Source of the DNA: Methylosinus sp. LW4
GTDB lineage: Bacteria > Pseudomonadota > Alphaproteobacteria > Rhizobiales > Beijerinckiaceae
Length of the DNA stretch: 64,000 bases
Reading direction: 5' to 3'
Assembly (NCBI RefSeq): GCF_000379125.1
Contig: NZ_KB900626.1
Location: 1,521,748-1,585,747, forward strand
Below the pieces are notes generated by a model. That model did no database searches, was not told where the DNA came from, and was given only the letters and a program-made list of their open reading frames with translations. This document shows positions 9,172 through 18,632 of this stretch, piece after piece (positions within the stretch are counted from its first letter, which is position 1; each line of letters starts with the position of its first letter). The position numbers and the translations under genes were made by a program.

Positions 9172-11382
9172 TCAGAACTCCGCGCGCAATGACCCGAGGA
9201 AAGTTCGCGGCGCCCCGGGAACCGCGCCCATCCGCCCGCCGCCGCCCTCGTAATAGGTCGTGTCGAGCAGATTGTTGACATTGAGCTGGAACGTCAATTT
9301 CGGCGCATGCGGAAGCCAGCCGGCCTCGAGCTTGTAGGACGCCATGACATCGACGCGCGCATGCGCGGGCAGCTCATAGCTGTTGTCGTCGTCGCCGAAC
9401 GCCTTGTCGACATAGGAGACGCCGCCGCCGAGGGTAAGACCGGCGAGCGCGCCCCAGGCCTCGTATTTCGCCCAGAGATTTGCTGTGTTGTGCGGCACGG
9501 AATTGAGCCGCTTGCCGGCCGTTCCGCTCCCGCTGGTGACATTACGGTCCTTGACGATGCGCGCATCGAGATGAGTGAAATTGGCGATGACGCTCCAATG
9601 CTCGTCGATGCGCCCCGTCACATCGAGCTCGACGCCATTGCTGCGTCCGTCGATGACGCGCACGAAAGGCGTGCCGGAGATCGGCGTGGTCTGGTTTTTC
9701 TTGTCTATGTCGAAATAAGCCGCGGTCGCGGTGAGCCGCCCGTCCAGCAGCTCGGCCTTCACGCCGCCCTCGTATTGCGTTCCGATCTGCGGCTGCAGCG
9801 GTTTGTTGTATTGGTCTATGCCATTGCTCGAGCCATAGGAGCGCGTGTAATTGCCATAGACGGAAAGCCAGGAGAATGGCCGGATCAGCACGCCGATCCG
9901 CGGGCTATTCGCGCTGACCGGCACGACGACTCGTCGTGCGTCGACCTCGGCGAAGGATTCGTCGGACCACAATGTCGCCGTGCTCGACTCCGCCCAATCA
10001 TGGCGCCCGCCGAGAAGCAGCTGAATGCGATCGTCCCAAAAGGATATTTGGTCCTGCGCATAGAGCCCCTTCCATTTTTCCTTGGTGATGGTGCGGTAGG
10101 AGGAGCTCAGCGCATCGACATTGGCGGGAATATTGACCGGATAATAGATGTTGATCGGAGAAATATAGTCGCAGCAATGGCCATGGGCCTTCGAGTCGAA
10201 GCTATAATAGTCGAAGCCGGCGAGCACGCGATGCGTGAGCGGACCCGTCACCGCCTTGCCTTGGAGATCGACATTGGTGGAGACCGTCTCTCTGTAGAAA
10301 ATCGGCTCGGCCGCATTCGGAGTCGGCACCAGCCAGATTCCACGAAGCGCGTCGCCGGTCGCCTCGTTGGAGAAGGAATCGAGCCAATCTCCACGCTGCC
10401 GATAATCGGCGCGCGTGTGTGACAGGCGGTTCGTCACGCTCCAATCATTGTCGATCCGATATGTCCAATCATAGCCGAACAGCGACCGCTCCTGAAAGTT
10501 GGGGTATTTGTCGGCGACATAGGAGTCGAGCAGATAGCGGCTGATCGGAATGCCCGCCGGGCGAAAGCCGAGCGCGGGGATCGGCGACAAATCTCTGAAA
10601 TAGCTCCGCTGATATTCGCCCTCGACGTTGACCGTGAATTGCTCGGTCGGCCGCCATGTGATCGTCGGCGAGATCAGCAGATTGTCCTGGCCGACATGCG
10701 GCTGGAAGCTGTCCTTGGCGAGGTAGGAGACGTTCATGCGATAGAGGAGCGTCTTGTCTTCCAGCAGCGGCCCCGTGGCGTCGATCGCCGTGCGCGTCAG
10801 GCCGAAGCTTCCGACCTGCTGATGCACGGAGAAATAGGGCGTCTCCTGCGGGCGCTTGGTCACGATGTTGATCACCCCGCCGGGCTCCACGCGTCCATAG
10901 AGCATCGCCGCCGGCCCCTTGAGGACCTCGATCGATTGGAGGTTGGTCGTCTCCTGATAGCTCGTATTCGGCTGCCGCAGCCCATTGCGATAGGTCTGGT
11001 TGCCGCTGTCGAAGCCGCGGACGATGACGCCGTCGTAATAGTTCGAGGAGCCGGCGACGCCGCTGACATTGGTGAAGAGCGCGTCGCGTATGCTGACCGC
11101 CTGCCGGTCGTCCATCGTCTCGCGCGGAACGATCTGGACGGAATAGGGCGTTTCCAGAATCGGGATGCTCGTCTTTGTCGAGGCGGCCGGCCCCACCTGA
11201 TTATAGCCCGTCTCGCGCCCTCCCGACCGATCGGCTGCGCCCGCCTTTCCAGAGCCGCTTCCGCCGAGCGTTTGTCCCGCGATGTCTATGGCCGGGAGAG
11301 ACTCCTGCCCTCGGGCAGGCAGAGCGAATGCGAGAGCGATCGCGCAGGCGGAAGCGCCGCGCAGCAAATTCGAACGGATCAT
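9172..11382 (-). CDS. TonB-dependent siderophore-type outer membrane receptor
   Basis: About 736 residues from ATG 11382, which has AGGAGA eight bases upstream; the frame is open further but without sensible coding. A signal peptide (residues 1-25, ending ALPARG) is followed by a short region, a plug domain from about 65 to 170 (PYSVQIVPRETMDDRQA and GRVEPGGVINIVTKRP), and a 22-strand barrel ending in the terminal phenylalanine of LGSLRAEF. Length and motifs match ferrichrome/pyoverdine/catecholate-type receptors. No STN signalling domain is seen, so it should not act through an anti-sigma factor. Co-transcribed with the PepSY protein downstream. The ligand is unknown. Confidence 0.95.
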   Translation of the reverse strand: MIRSNLLRGASACAIALAFALPARGQESLPAIDIAGQTLGGSGSGKAGAADRSGGRETGYNQVGPAASTKTSIPILETPYSVQIVPRETMDDRQAVSIRDALFTNVSGVAGSSNYYDGVIVRGFDSGNQTYRNGLRQPNTSYQETTNLQSIEVLKGPAAMLYGRVEPGGVINIVTKRPQETPYFSVHQQVGSFGLTRTAIDATGPLLEDKTLLYRMNVSYLAKDSFQPHVGQDNLLISPTITWRPTEQFTVNVEGEYQRSYFRDLSPIPALGFRPAGIPISRYLLDSYVADKYPNFQERSLFGYDWTYRIDNDWSVTNRLSHTRADYRQRGDWLDSFSNEATGDALRGIWLVPTPNAAEPIFYRETVSTNVDLQGKAVTGPLTHRVLAGFDYYSFDSKAHGHCCDYISPINIYYPVNIPANVDALSSSYRTITKEKWKGLYAQDQISFWDDRIQLLLGGRHDWAESSTATLWSDESFAEVDARRVVVPVSANSPRIGVLIRPFSWLSVYGNYTRSYGSSNGIDQYNKPLQPQIGTQYEGGVKAELLDGRLTATAAYFDIDKKNQTTPISGTPFVRVIDGRSNGVELDVTGRIDEHWSVIANFTHLDARIVKDRNVTSGSGTAGKRLNSVPHNTANLWAKYEAWGALAGLTLGGGVSYVDKAFGDDDNSYELPAHARVDVMASYKLEAGWLPHAPKLTFQLNVNNLLDTTYYEGGGGRMGAVPGAPRTFLGSLRAEF

Positions 11383-11462
11383 AGAAGTCGTCTCCTGGCG
11401 CGCCCGCGATCGGGGCCGGACGGAACATCGGAAATCCACGGCGAGCCGCCGCGGCCTATCGA

Positions 11463-11861
11463 TCAGGAGACAGGCGGAGGAGCGCGCGGCGACCCGAGAT
11501 GGATGCGCGCAGGGTGACGAATGACGAAGAGCTCGGCGAAGCCCGCAGCGACGCCGCAGGAGCCCATCGGCGCACCCGGCTGCGAGACCGCGCTCGCGAG
11601 CCTCCCGGCGTTCGTTCCCCCGTCGCTCGCGGGACAGGAGAGGCAACCGATAGGGCAATCATGGGTGTGCCGGCGCCGCTCGCTATCGGCGGCGCATCTC
11701 GTCTCGCTCACGCCATCCGCGACGCGGGCGCTGATGCGCGAGGGCTCGCTCTTCGCGGCGGCGAACGCCGAACCCAGCGCCAGCGCAGCGAAGAGCCATG
11801 CGGCCGCTATCGCCCAAGCAGCGCGCGAGAAGCAGCCTCGCCGTCGAAACCACCGCATCAT
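11463..11861 (-). CDS. small exported Cys/His protein, DUF2946-like
   Basis: About 132 residues from either of two adjacent ATGs (11861 or 11858). A basic start (MMRWFRRRG) and a hydrophobic helix around 14-35 look like a signal anchor; the middle has HTHDCPIGCLSCP, a Cys/His cluster like that of DUF2946 proteins, which often precede TonB receptors. The family is weakly conserved, so I rely on size, position and the CxxxCxxC cluster. It lies 80 bases upstream of the TonB receptor on the same strand. A role in metal binding is possible. The opposite strand is also open here, so this gene is less certain than its neighbours. Confidence 0.5.
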   Translation of the reverse strand: MMRWFRRRGCFSRAAWAIAAAWLFAALALGSAFAAAKSEPSRISARVADGVSETRCAADSERRRHTHDCPIGCLSCPASDGGTNAGRLASAVSQPGAPMGSCGVAAGFAELFVIRHPARIHLGSPRAPPPVS

Positions 11862-12103
11862 CCGATAGACCCTGGGAGCGCGGTCTGAGCCGCCACCGCG
11901 TCGAGCTCGCAGCTCGGCCTCGAGCGCGTCTCTCCCTCGCATGTGAAAGTCTCATCAAGCTCTCACATTCGGGCGCGGGCCGAATTCCCATTCGCTGTGA
12001 CGGATTTGCAACATGCTTCGACATGCGCGTGGACGCCTCGCCCCGCGCCGGTCGTCGCGCGCGCCTTCGCGAAGCTGTAGGAGGCGGCTCAGCGGCGGCC
12101 GGC

Positions 12104-12919
12104 TCACTTTTCGGCGGCGGGCTCCGAGACCGGGACGAAGCCGGCGCGGCGCAAGGCCGCTTGTCCCGTCGGCGACAGGAGCGTCAGATAGAAATCCAAC
12201 GCCGCGGCGGAAGCGCGCGGCGACAGAGCGACGCCATATTCGACCGCGACGTCATAGAGATCGGGCAGCGGAAAGGCCCGATATTTGCCGGCCGATTTTT
12301 CGGCCATGGGGATCGCGCCGGAGCAATAGACAAGCAGCAGATCGACCGCGCCCTCGTCGAGCCAATGCGTCAGCGGCTGATTTTGCGGGCGCGGCTCGGC
12401 GCTTTTCGGCTCGCCGCCGCCGAAGAGAATCTTCGCCTTGCCGGTCAGCGTCTCGAAAGCGCCCGGGCGCTTCTCGTCGATGCGGCGGAAGAAGGCTAAG
12501 GCGTAATCGCCGGCGGGATCGGACTTCGGCGTCGAGGTCCCCGGCCGCACGGCGGGATCGAGCAGGGAATCGACCAGCGTCTCCCGCGTTATCGGCGATT
12601 TGGCGGGCGCGACGGCGCAGAGCTTGTTGCGCGCCAGCAGGACGCTCGGCCGCGCCAGCCCCTTCTCGGTCAAGGATCGCGCCTGCGGAAAAGCGGCGGT
12701 GGCGTAGACGTCGAAGGCCTCGCCGCCGATGATCCGATCATGCAGCGAGCCAGCGGGGCCGAAAACCAGCGCCACATGATCGCTGCTGCTCTTCTCGAAC
12801 TCCGTCGCGACGGCCGTCAGGGCGCCGCGGAGGCTTCCCGCCGCCAGCACGCGAATTTCCTCCGCGCGCGCCGGGACGAGCGCCGCGAGCGTGAGCGCGA
12901 TGGAAACGAACAGTCTCAT
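12104..12919 (-). CDS. ModA-like periplasmic solute-binding protein
   Basis: About 271 residues from ATG 12919, with GAGG nine bases upstream; ATG 12928 is an alternative. A signal peptide (about 1-20, ending VPARA) precedes IRVLAAGSLRGALTAV and VFGPAGSLHDRIIGGEAFDVYATA, the two segments that bind oxyanion in ModA-type proteins. The fold is therefore a type 2 periplasmic binding protein, possibly for molybdate or another oxyanion. No modB or modC follows, so it is an orphan here. It starts next to the stop of the di-heme oxidoreductase gene and is probably translated with it. Substrate assignment is a family-level guess. Confidence 0.82.
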   Translation of the reverse strand: MRLFVSIALTLAALVPARAEEIRVLAAGSLRGALTAVATEFEKSSSDHVALVFGPAGSLHDRIIGGEAFDVYATAAFPQARSLTEKGLARPSVLLARNKLCAVAPAKSPITRETLVDSLLDPAVRPGTSTPKSDPAGDYALAFFRRIDEKRPGAFETLTGKAKILFGGGEPKSAEPRPQNQPLTHWLDEGAVDLLLVYCSGAIPMAEKSAGKYRAFPLPDLYDVAVEYGVALSPRASAAALDFYLTLLSPTGQAALRRAGFVPVSEPAAEK

Positions 12920-12930
12920 TCGGCGCATCC

Positions 12931-14283
12931 TCACAGCGAACGCAGAAAGGCGATCAGCGCCTCGCGCTCGTCTTTCTTCAGCGCGGCATAGGCGCCTTTC
13001 GCCGCTTCGCCCTCGCCGCCGTGCCAGAGGATCGCCTCCTCCAGCGTGCGCGCGCGTCCGTCGTGCAGCAGCAGGCTGTGCTCATTGACGATCGGCACGA
13101 GACCGACGCCCCACAAGGGCGCGGTGCGCCACTGCCGCCCGCTGGCGGAAAAATCGGGCCGGCCATCGGCGAGCGCCTCGCCCATGTCATGCAGCATAAG
13201 ATCGGTATAGGGCGCGATCGTCTGCGTCGGCAGCGTCTGCGAAAATTTCGGATGCGCCTGCGTCTTCAGGCTCGGGACATGGCAGACGCCGCACCCGGAG
13301 GCGAGGAAGAGCGTCTCGCCGCGCGCGACTTGCGGATTATCTGCGTCGCGGCGCGGCGGCGGGGCGAGATGCGCGTTGAAGAAGTCGATGTCGTCGAGCC
13401 GCAGCGCGTCCAGCTCGGGCCGGTTCTTCGACTTTGTCGCGGCCCGGCAGGCCTCCTGCCGCTCGGCGCATTGATCCTCGGGAAACAGCGGCGTGGTGAC
13501 GCCGAGGTCGCCGATGAAAGCCTCGGCGATCTGCTGCTTCAGATTGGGGCTGTTCGCCTTCCAGCCGAAGCGCCCCGGGACCATTTGGCCGGAAATGACG
13601 TCATAGACCTCGTTGACGACGCCATGGACGCCCTGCGCCGGCTGCTCGGCGGCGATGCGCCTCATGGTCTCGATCGGCACGGATTCGAGCAATCCGTCGC
13701 CGAACACCGCCGGCGCGACTCGCGGCGAAAAAAGAGCGCCGTCGAGCGGCCCATAGGCGAGACCGACGAAGTCTATGCGCGGACGGCGGAGCGCCACGAT
13801 GGAGCCGTCGGCGAGCGTCGCCGACGCCGCCTCCCAGGAGACGGCGGCGCGGCCCTCCCCCGGCACGCCGGGCGCGCCCTCCTCATTCAGCTGTCCGCCA
13901 TAGGCGGGATGCGGCTTGGGCGCGCCATGCGGGCCGTCGCCCGGCACAGAGAGCCGCACCAGCATGGACAGCATGCGCTCGTCCGGCCCGCTCGGCGGCT
14001 GGCCGCGGCCGTTCTTCTGATGGCAGGCGGCGCAAGAGATGCGGTTGAACAGCGGCCCGAGCCCGGAACCCTCGCCGCCGCCCGGCGGAAAGGACCAGGA
14101 GCGCAGGAACTCGACGCGGCCGCGATAGAAAGCGTCCTCTGCGGCGGCGTCGAGTCCGGCGACCGGATAGCTATAGGCTTCGCGCGGAAACTCCTCGGCC
14201 CACGCCGAGCCGAATGATCCGGCGATAATCGCCGCCAGAAACGATGCGACGAGCGTCGAAGAGCGAAAAAGAAGGAGCCTCAC
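12931..14283 (-). CDS. di-heme oxidoreductase (DHOR, DUF1111), putative peroxidase
   Basis: A 450-residue exported c-type cytochrome. A signal peptide occupies about 1-29 (SFGSAWA). Two heme c sites are visible: CAACH near residue 83, followed by the family-typical QKNGRGQPPSG, and CGVCH near residue 325. This is the architecture of the DUF1111/DHOR family, related to MauG and di-heme peroxidases. GTG 14283 overlaps the stop of the upstream solute-binding gene by four bases, and its own stop abuts the ModA-like gene, so it sits in the middle of a coupled three-gene set. It may oxidise or reduce a metal or ligand in the periplasm; the reaction is not known. Confidence 0.92.
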   Translation of the reverse strand: MRLLLFRSSTLVASFLAAIIAGSFGSAWAEEFPREAYSYPVAGLDAAAEDAFYRGRVEFLRSWSFPPGGGEGSGLGPLFNRISCAACHQKNGRGQPPSGPDERMLSMLVRLSVPGDGPHGAPKPHPAYGGQLNEEGAPGVPGEGRAAVSWEAASATLADGSIVALRRPRIDFVGLAYGPLDGALFSPRVAPAVFGDGLLESVPIETMRRIAAEQPAQGVHGVVNEVYDVISGQMVPGRFGWKANSPNLKQQIAEAFIGDLGVTTPLFPEDQCAERQEACRAATKSKNRPELDALRLDDIDFFNAHLAPPPRRDADNPQVARGETLFLASGCGVCHVPSLKTQAHPKFSQTLPTQTIAPYTDLMLHDMGEALADGRPDFSASGRQWRTAPLWGVGLVPIVNEHSLLLHDGRARTLEEAILWHGGEGEAAKGAYAALKKDEREALIAFLRSL

Positions 14284-15692
14284 GCCTTGGCCTCGTCCAG
14301 CAGGCGACTCGCCCGCGCCTGATTCTCACGAAAGGCGGCGCGCCATTTCTCGATGATCGGCTTGGCGGGCTCGGGGATCGTGAGGCCGTTCGGCTGACCG
14401 GGAATGACCTGCGCCTGCTCGGGCTGGCCGGCGCTCGTCTGCGGCGCGGGGCTCGCTTCGGGGGCGACGGCGTTCTCCGGCCGGCGTCGCGGACGGAAGG
14501 CGGCGGTGATCGCCTCATCCTTCCAGAAATCCGCTGCGACCGGAATCTCCTCCAGCGCGCGCCGCGCCTCGGCGACATGGGAGCCGCCGCGTCCCGCCGC
14601 CTCCGCCGCATGCACGCGCCGCCAGAGGCCGGACAGCAGCTCCTTGTCCTGCACGAGGCCGTTGAACAGCGCCGCCATCGCAGTGGAGCGGCCGCCGCTT
14701 TCGTCGGTCGGCTGATAGACGAATTGTCCCGCGGCCTGCGCGGCGAAAGGATCGAACTGCTCCTTGCCCAGCACGGCGTAGACGTCGGGCCGCACCGGCA
14801 GGCGCGGCAGATCGGTCCTCGGCAGCAGCGCCTGCCCCTCGGCCGAGAGCACATAGGCGGCGAAGGCGCGCGCGCCCTCGACATTGGCGGCCTTCTTCAA
14901 AAGGCCGATATAGCCGGCGTTCACGATCGCGCCATGCTTCGGATAGACGCGCTCCATCGGCTGGCGGAAGCGCTGCTCGGCGTTGGGCACAGTGTCGATA
15001 TGCAGCGCCACCGGCTGGCGGCCGGAGATGACCTCGTCGCGCAGGCCCTTTTGCATCAGCACGGCGTTGCCGGCGATGGCGGAGAGCAGCGCCCAGCCCT
15101 TCTCCCAGCCGAAGGATTGCGTCGCGACGCTCAGCAATTGGCTGCCGAAGCGCACGGTCCAGGGGTCGGACATGGCGACCTTGCCGGCATAGGCCGGGCC
15201 GGCCAGCACGGCCCAATCCTCGGGCCAGGGGAGATTTTGCGCTTTGATCGCCTTGCTGTTGACGAAAAAGCCGAAGGCGGTCAGCTGCGAGGCGTGGAAG
15301 AGATCGCCCTCCCCCTCCAGCGGCAGCGCGCCGATCGCCGCGGGCAGCCCCTCCTTGAAGAGGCCGAGCGGCTGCATGAAGCCGTCCTTCGCCATATCGG
15401 CGAGATGATTATGCGGCGCCGCCTGCCACCAGACGTCGGGGCTCTGCGCCGAAGCGTCGCGAAGATGGCGCATGGCGTCCGGCGGCATCAGCCAGACGAT
15501 CTGCACGCGATATTGCGGATAGGCTTTCTCGAAGCCTTTCTCGAACAGCGACAGAGTGTCGTCATTGTGATTGGTCATTACGACGACGGGCCGCCGCTCA
15601 TCCGCGAAAGCCGCGCCCGGAAGCGTGGACAAGGCGCCGGCGGCGCATCCCTGTAAAAAGCCGCGGCGGGAAGAAACGCCAATTCGCGACAT
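14280..15692 (-). CDS. Tat-exported periplasmic solute-binding protein (iron-type)
   Basis: About 470 residues from ATG 15692, chosen because the twin-arginine signal SRRGFLQGCAAG then lies near the start. The body (about 35-370) resembles extracellular solute-binding family 1, the FbpA/AfuA/PotD group: VVMTNHNDDTLSLFEKGF, VPNAEQRFR and KHGAIVNAGYIGLLKKA. An unusual C-terminal tail of over 100 residues includes a proline/alanine-rich stretch before a final helix. Tat export fits proteins that fold around a cofactor or metal in the cytoplasm. No permease or ATPase gene is adjacent. It is the first gene of the coupled set with the di-heme oxidoreductase. Confidence 0.85.
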   Translation of the reverse strand: MSRIGVSSRRGFLQGCAAGALSTLPGAAFADERRPVVVMTNHNDDTLSLFEKGFEKAYPQYRVQIVWLMPPDAMRHLRDASAQSPDVWWQAAPHNHLADMAKDGFMQPLGLFKEGLPAAIGALPLEGEGDLFHASQLTAFGFFVNSKAIKAQNLPWPEDWAVLAGPAYAGKVAMSDPWTVRFGSQLLSVATQSFGWEKGWALLSAIAGNAVLMQKGLRDEVISGRQPVALHIDTVPNAEQRFRQPMERVYPKHGAIVNAGYIGLLKKAANVEGARAFAAYVLSAEGQALLPRTDLPRLPVRPDVYAVLGKEQFDPFAAQAAGQFVYQPTDESGGRSTAMAALFNGLVQDKELLSGLWRRVHAAEAAGRGGSHVAEARRALEEIPVAADFWKDEAITAAFRPRRRPENAVAPEASPAPQTSAGQPEQAQVIPGQPNGLTIPEPAKPIIEKWRAAFRENQARASRLLDEAKA

Positions 15693-15926
15693 GCTGCGCC
15701 TCGCTGGTTCGCGCAAAATGGCTCGGATGCGAGCCGATAGCTCGCGCGAGCGATCCTGTGATTTGCAGCGGCAAATCATGCCCCCGCTGCGCGCAGGGAG
15801 CGCGTGACGCGCGCGCCGATCGGCCGGAGTTCAAATCATCAAGTATCCGAACTATATGACGAAACACGCTGTCGCAAGGCCACAGTTCGGGCAGACCGCC
15901 GCTTTCCGCGCCAATCCGCGCGACTG

Positions 15927-17243
15927 CTATTCCGTCGTGATGGCGGTTTCCACATTGCTCGGGTCGACGCGGCGCGAGAGGCCGGCGGCGAGCTTGTCGT
16001 GATCGAGCTCTTTCTCCCACCAGGCGACGACGATGGCGGCGACGCCATTGCCGCAAATATTGGTGAGCGCGCGGCACTCGCTCATGAATTTATCGACGCC
16101 GATGACAATGCCTATGCCCGGTGCGAGGCGCGGATCGATGGAGGAGAGCGTCGCGCCGAGCGTGATGAAGCCTGCCCCGGTCACGCCGGATGCGCCCTTG
16201 GATGTCAGCATGGCCACGGTGAGAATGACGAATTGCTGGCTCGCCGTCAGCTCAACGCCCAGCGCCTGAGCGATGAACAGGCTGGTCAGCGTCATATAGA
16301 TGTTGGTGCCGTCGAGATTGAAGGAATAGCCGGTCGGCACCACGAGGCCGACGACGGATTTCGAGCAGCCGAGGCGCTCGAGCTTCTCCATCAGCTGCGG
16401 CAGCGCGCTCTCCGACGATGAGGTGCCGAGCACGATCAGCAATTCGTCGCGAATATAGGCGAGGAAGCGCAATATATCGAAGCCGACGATGCGGGCGACG
16501 AGGCCGAGCGCGACGACGACGAACAATATGGAGGTGAGATAGAAGGAGCCGACCAGCCAGGCGAGGCTCCACAGCGCGTCGGAGCCATATTTGCCCACCG
16601 TATAGCCCATGGCGCCGAAAGCGCCGATCGGCGCAGCCTTCATCACAATGGCGATGACGCCGAACATGGCGTGGCCCGCCTCGTCGATGAAGCCGCGCAG
16701 CGCCCTGCCCCGCTCGCCCAGCGCCATCAGCGCGAAGCCGAACAGGATGGAGAACAGCAACACCTGCAGAATATCGCCTTTGGCGAAGGCGCCGATGACG
16801 CTGTCGGGAATGACGCCGAGCACGAACTCGACCGGCGTGCGCTGCGCGGCGGGCTCGAGATATTTGGCGACGGCGGCGGGGTCCGCCTTGCCGGAGAAGC
16901 CTTCGCCCGGCCGCAGCACATTGCCGACGAGGAGCCCGAGCGCCAGAGCGACGGTCGAGACCACCTCGAAATAGACGAGCGCCTTTATGCCGACGCGGCC
17001 GACCTTGGCGGCGCTCTCGAGATGAGCGATGCCGGAGACAATGGTGCAGAAGATGATCGGCGCGATCACCATTTTGATGAGATTGACGAAGCCCTTGCCC
17101 ATCGCCTCCATCCAGGGGCTCTGAGCGATGTCGGGGAAATAGACGCCGAGCAGCGCGCCGAGCACGATCGCCGCGAGCACCTGGAGGTAGAGGCTATGCG
17201 CGTTTTTGCGCGGCGGCGCCTCGGCAATGGCGGCTGCGGTCAA
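15927..17243 (-). CDS. dctA: dicarboxylate/cation symporter DctA
   Basis: About 438 residues from TTG 17243, which follows a GGAGAGAGGG ribosome site; an ATG 69 bases upstream has none. It is a DAACS-family carrier that brings C4-dicarboxylates into the cell with cations. Visible motifs: the serine-rich re-entrant loop [33 protein letters not shown], and the second loop [22 protein letters not shown], all at usual positions, plus about eight helices. It is full length. The gene lies 84 bases downstream of the aldo/keto reductase and probably has its own promoter. DctA is usually controlled by a DctBD system; the sigma-54 pair near 3 kb is distant and I do not link them. Confidence 0.95.
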   Translation of the reverse strand: MTAAAIAEAPPRKNAHSLYLQVLAAIVLGALLGVYFPDIAQSPWMEAMGKGFVNLIKMVIAPIIFCTIVSGIAHLESAAKVGRVGIKALVYFEVVSTVALALGLLVGNVLRPGEGFSGKADPAAVAKYLEPAAQRTPVEFVLGVIPDSVIGAFAKGDILQVLLFSILFGFALMALGERGRALRGFIDEAGHAMFGVIAIVMKAAPIGAFGAMGYTVGKYGSDALWSLAWLVGSFYLTSILFVVVALGLVARIVGFDILRFLAYIRDELLIVLGTSSSESALPQLMEKLERLGCSKSVVGLVVPTGYSFNLDGTNIYMTLTSLFIAQALGVELTASQQFVILTVAMLTSKGASGVTGAGFITLGATLSSIDPRLAPGIGIVIGVDKFMSECRALTNICGNGVAAIVVAWWEKELDHDKLAAGLSRRVDPSNVETAITTE

Positions 17244-17327
17244 TTTTGGTCCCTCTCTCCAGCTTTTCGGTCGACTGTTCCTAGAACTGGAGAAGAGAGC
17301 CGGCAATGGCAAGCCGAGACCGGCCGC

Positions 17328-18275
17328 TCACGCGCTCACCATATCGAGCCGCATCAGCGTTCGCGCATCGAGCGTCAGCGTCAGCGCGCCGAAAATCTCC
17401 TCGAGCTGGGCGACGCTCGTCACGCTGACGATGGGCGCGGCGACGCCCTCCTGCGCCAGCAGCCAGGCGATGGCGATCTGCGCCGGCGTGGCGCGAAATT
17501 GCCCGGCGGCGCGGTCCAGCTCCCGCAATATATCGAGGCTGCGCTCGTCGAGAACGCCCGCGACGACGGCGCCGCGCGCCGCGCCGACCGTGTCCTCCAT
17601 GGAGCGATATTTGCCGGTGAGAAAGCCCGCCTCCAGCGCCCGAAAGGGGATGACGCCAATGTCCTCCGCGAGGCACAGGCGGCGCAGATCGCCCTCGTAA
17701 TAGGCGCGGGTGACGAGATTGTAATGCGGCTGCAGGCAGGAGAAGAGCGGCAACCCATGGGCGCGCGCGGCCGCCAGCGCCTCGGCGAGGCGCGGCGCCG
17801 AATAATTGGAAGCGCCGATGGCCCGCACCTTGCCGCTCTCGATGAGCGTCGCGAAGGCTTCCAGCGTCTCCTCGAAGGGCGTCGCCGTATCGTCGAAATG
17901 CGCCTGATAGAGATCGATGCGATCGGTCCGCAGACGGCGCAGCGAGTCCTCGGCCGAGCGGATGATATGCGCGCGGGAGAGGCCCTTGCCCACATTGGGC
18001 ATGGCGCCGCCGAGCTTGGTGGCGATCAGCACGCGGTCGCGCTTGCCCGTCGCCTGCAGCCAATTGCCGATGATCGTCTCGGACTCGCCGCCGCTATGGC
18101 CGGGAATCCAAGTGGAATAAGTGTCCGCCGTGTCGATCAGCGAGAAGCCGCGATCGACGAAAGCATCCAGAATGGCGCAGGAGGCCGCGGCATCGGCCGT
18201 CCATCCGAAGACGTGGCAGCCGAGCACGAGCGGCGCACAGGCGAGGCCCGAGCGACCGAGCCGACGATGCTCCAT
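17328..18275 (-). CDS. aldo/keto reductase
   Basis: A 315-residue NAD(P)H-dependent oxidoreductase of the AKR superfamily, TIM barrel, cytosolic. The catalytic set is present: Asp and Tyr in LIDTADTY, Lys in VLIATKLGG and His in YQAHFDD. IAIGASN-like and GVIPFRALEAGFLTGKY segments match the Tas/YajO-type family of 310-350 residues. It follows the ferredoxin gene by 25 bases on the same strand. The substrate is unknown; these enzymes are broad. Confidence 0.93.
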   Translation of the reverse strand: MEHRRLGRSGLACAPLVLGCHVFGWTADAAASCAILDAFVDRGFSLIDTADTYSTWIPGHSGGESETIIGNWLQATGKRDRVLIATKLGGAMPNVGKGLSRAHIIRSAEDSLRRLRTDRIDLYQAHFDDTATPFEETLEAFATLIESGKVRAIGASNYSAPRLAEALAAARAHGLPLFSCLQPHYNLVTRAYYEGDLRRLCLAEDIGVIPFRALEAGFLTGKYRSMEDTVGAARGAVVAGVLDERSLDILRELDRAAGQFRATPAQIAIAWLLAQEGVAAPIVSVTSVAQLEEIFGALTLTLDARTLMRLDMVSA

Positions 18276-18300
18276 CGAAACGCTCCGCTTCCGGCTCGAA

Positions 18301-18630
18301 TTAGCAGTTGCTGTAATCTTCCGGGGCGATGCGGACGTGCATGCCGTCGAGGCTCGAGTCGAACTTCATCTGGCAGGCGAGACGCGAATTGATCTGACGA
18401 TTGGCGGCCTTGGACAGCATGATGGCCTCGGCCGGCTCCATGGGAGGCATGGCGACGCCTTCGGGCAGATCGACATAGATTTGGCAGGTGGCGCAGGTGC
18501 AGCTGCCGCCGCATTCGGCGACCAGCTCCTCGACGCCGGATTTGCGGATCAGCTTCATCATCGTCGCGCGATCCTTGCCGGCGATCTCCGACCGTGTCCC
18601 GTCGCGCGTTTCGAGCGTGAATTTCGTCAT
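18301..18630 (-). CDS. 2Fe-2S ferredoxin (adrenodoxin/plant type)
   Basis: About 109 residues from ATG 18630 (a GTG two codons upstream overlaps the stop of mtnC). The cluster ligands are visible as C-x5-C-x2-C in ECGGSCTCATC and a distant Cys in LACQM. It is a small electron carrier of the vertebrate/bacterial adrenodoxin type. Overlap or near-overlap with the upstream gene and the 25-base gap to the aldo/keto reductase suggest one transcript, though the redox partner is not shown by the context. Confidence 0.93.
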   Translation of the reverse strand: MTKFTLETRDGTRSEIAGKDRATMMKLIRKSGVEELVAECGGSCTCATCQIYVDLPEGVAMPPMEPAEAIMLSKAANRQINSRLACQMKFDSSLDGMHVRIAPEDYSNC

Positions 18631-18632
18631 CG

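Noticed and set aside
11521..11868. Rightward frame opposite the small Cys/His protein
   Set aside because: No signal peptide or family resemblance; the leftward frame has a hydrophobic export signal and Cys cluster. Kept as doubt in the confidence.
12931..14283. MbnH/MauG-type partner of methanobactin
   Set aside because: The motifs fit DUF1111 and not MbnH, and no MbnP, MbnB or MbnC or precursor peptide is nearby.
7958..15692. Lanthanide uptake (lut-type) cluster
   Set aside because: Neither an ABC transporter nor the lut-type neighbours is present; a TonB receptor plus a cytochrome is not enough.
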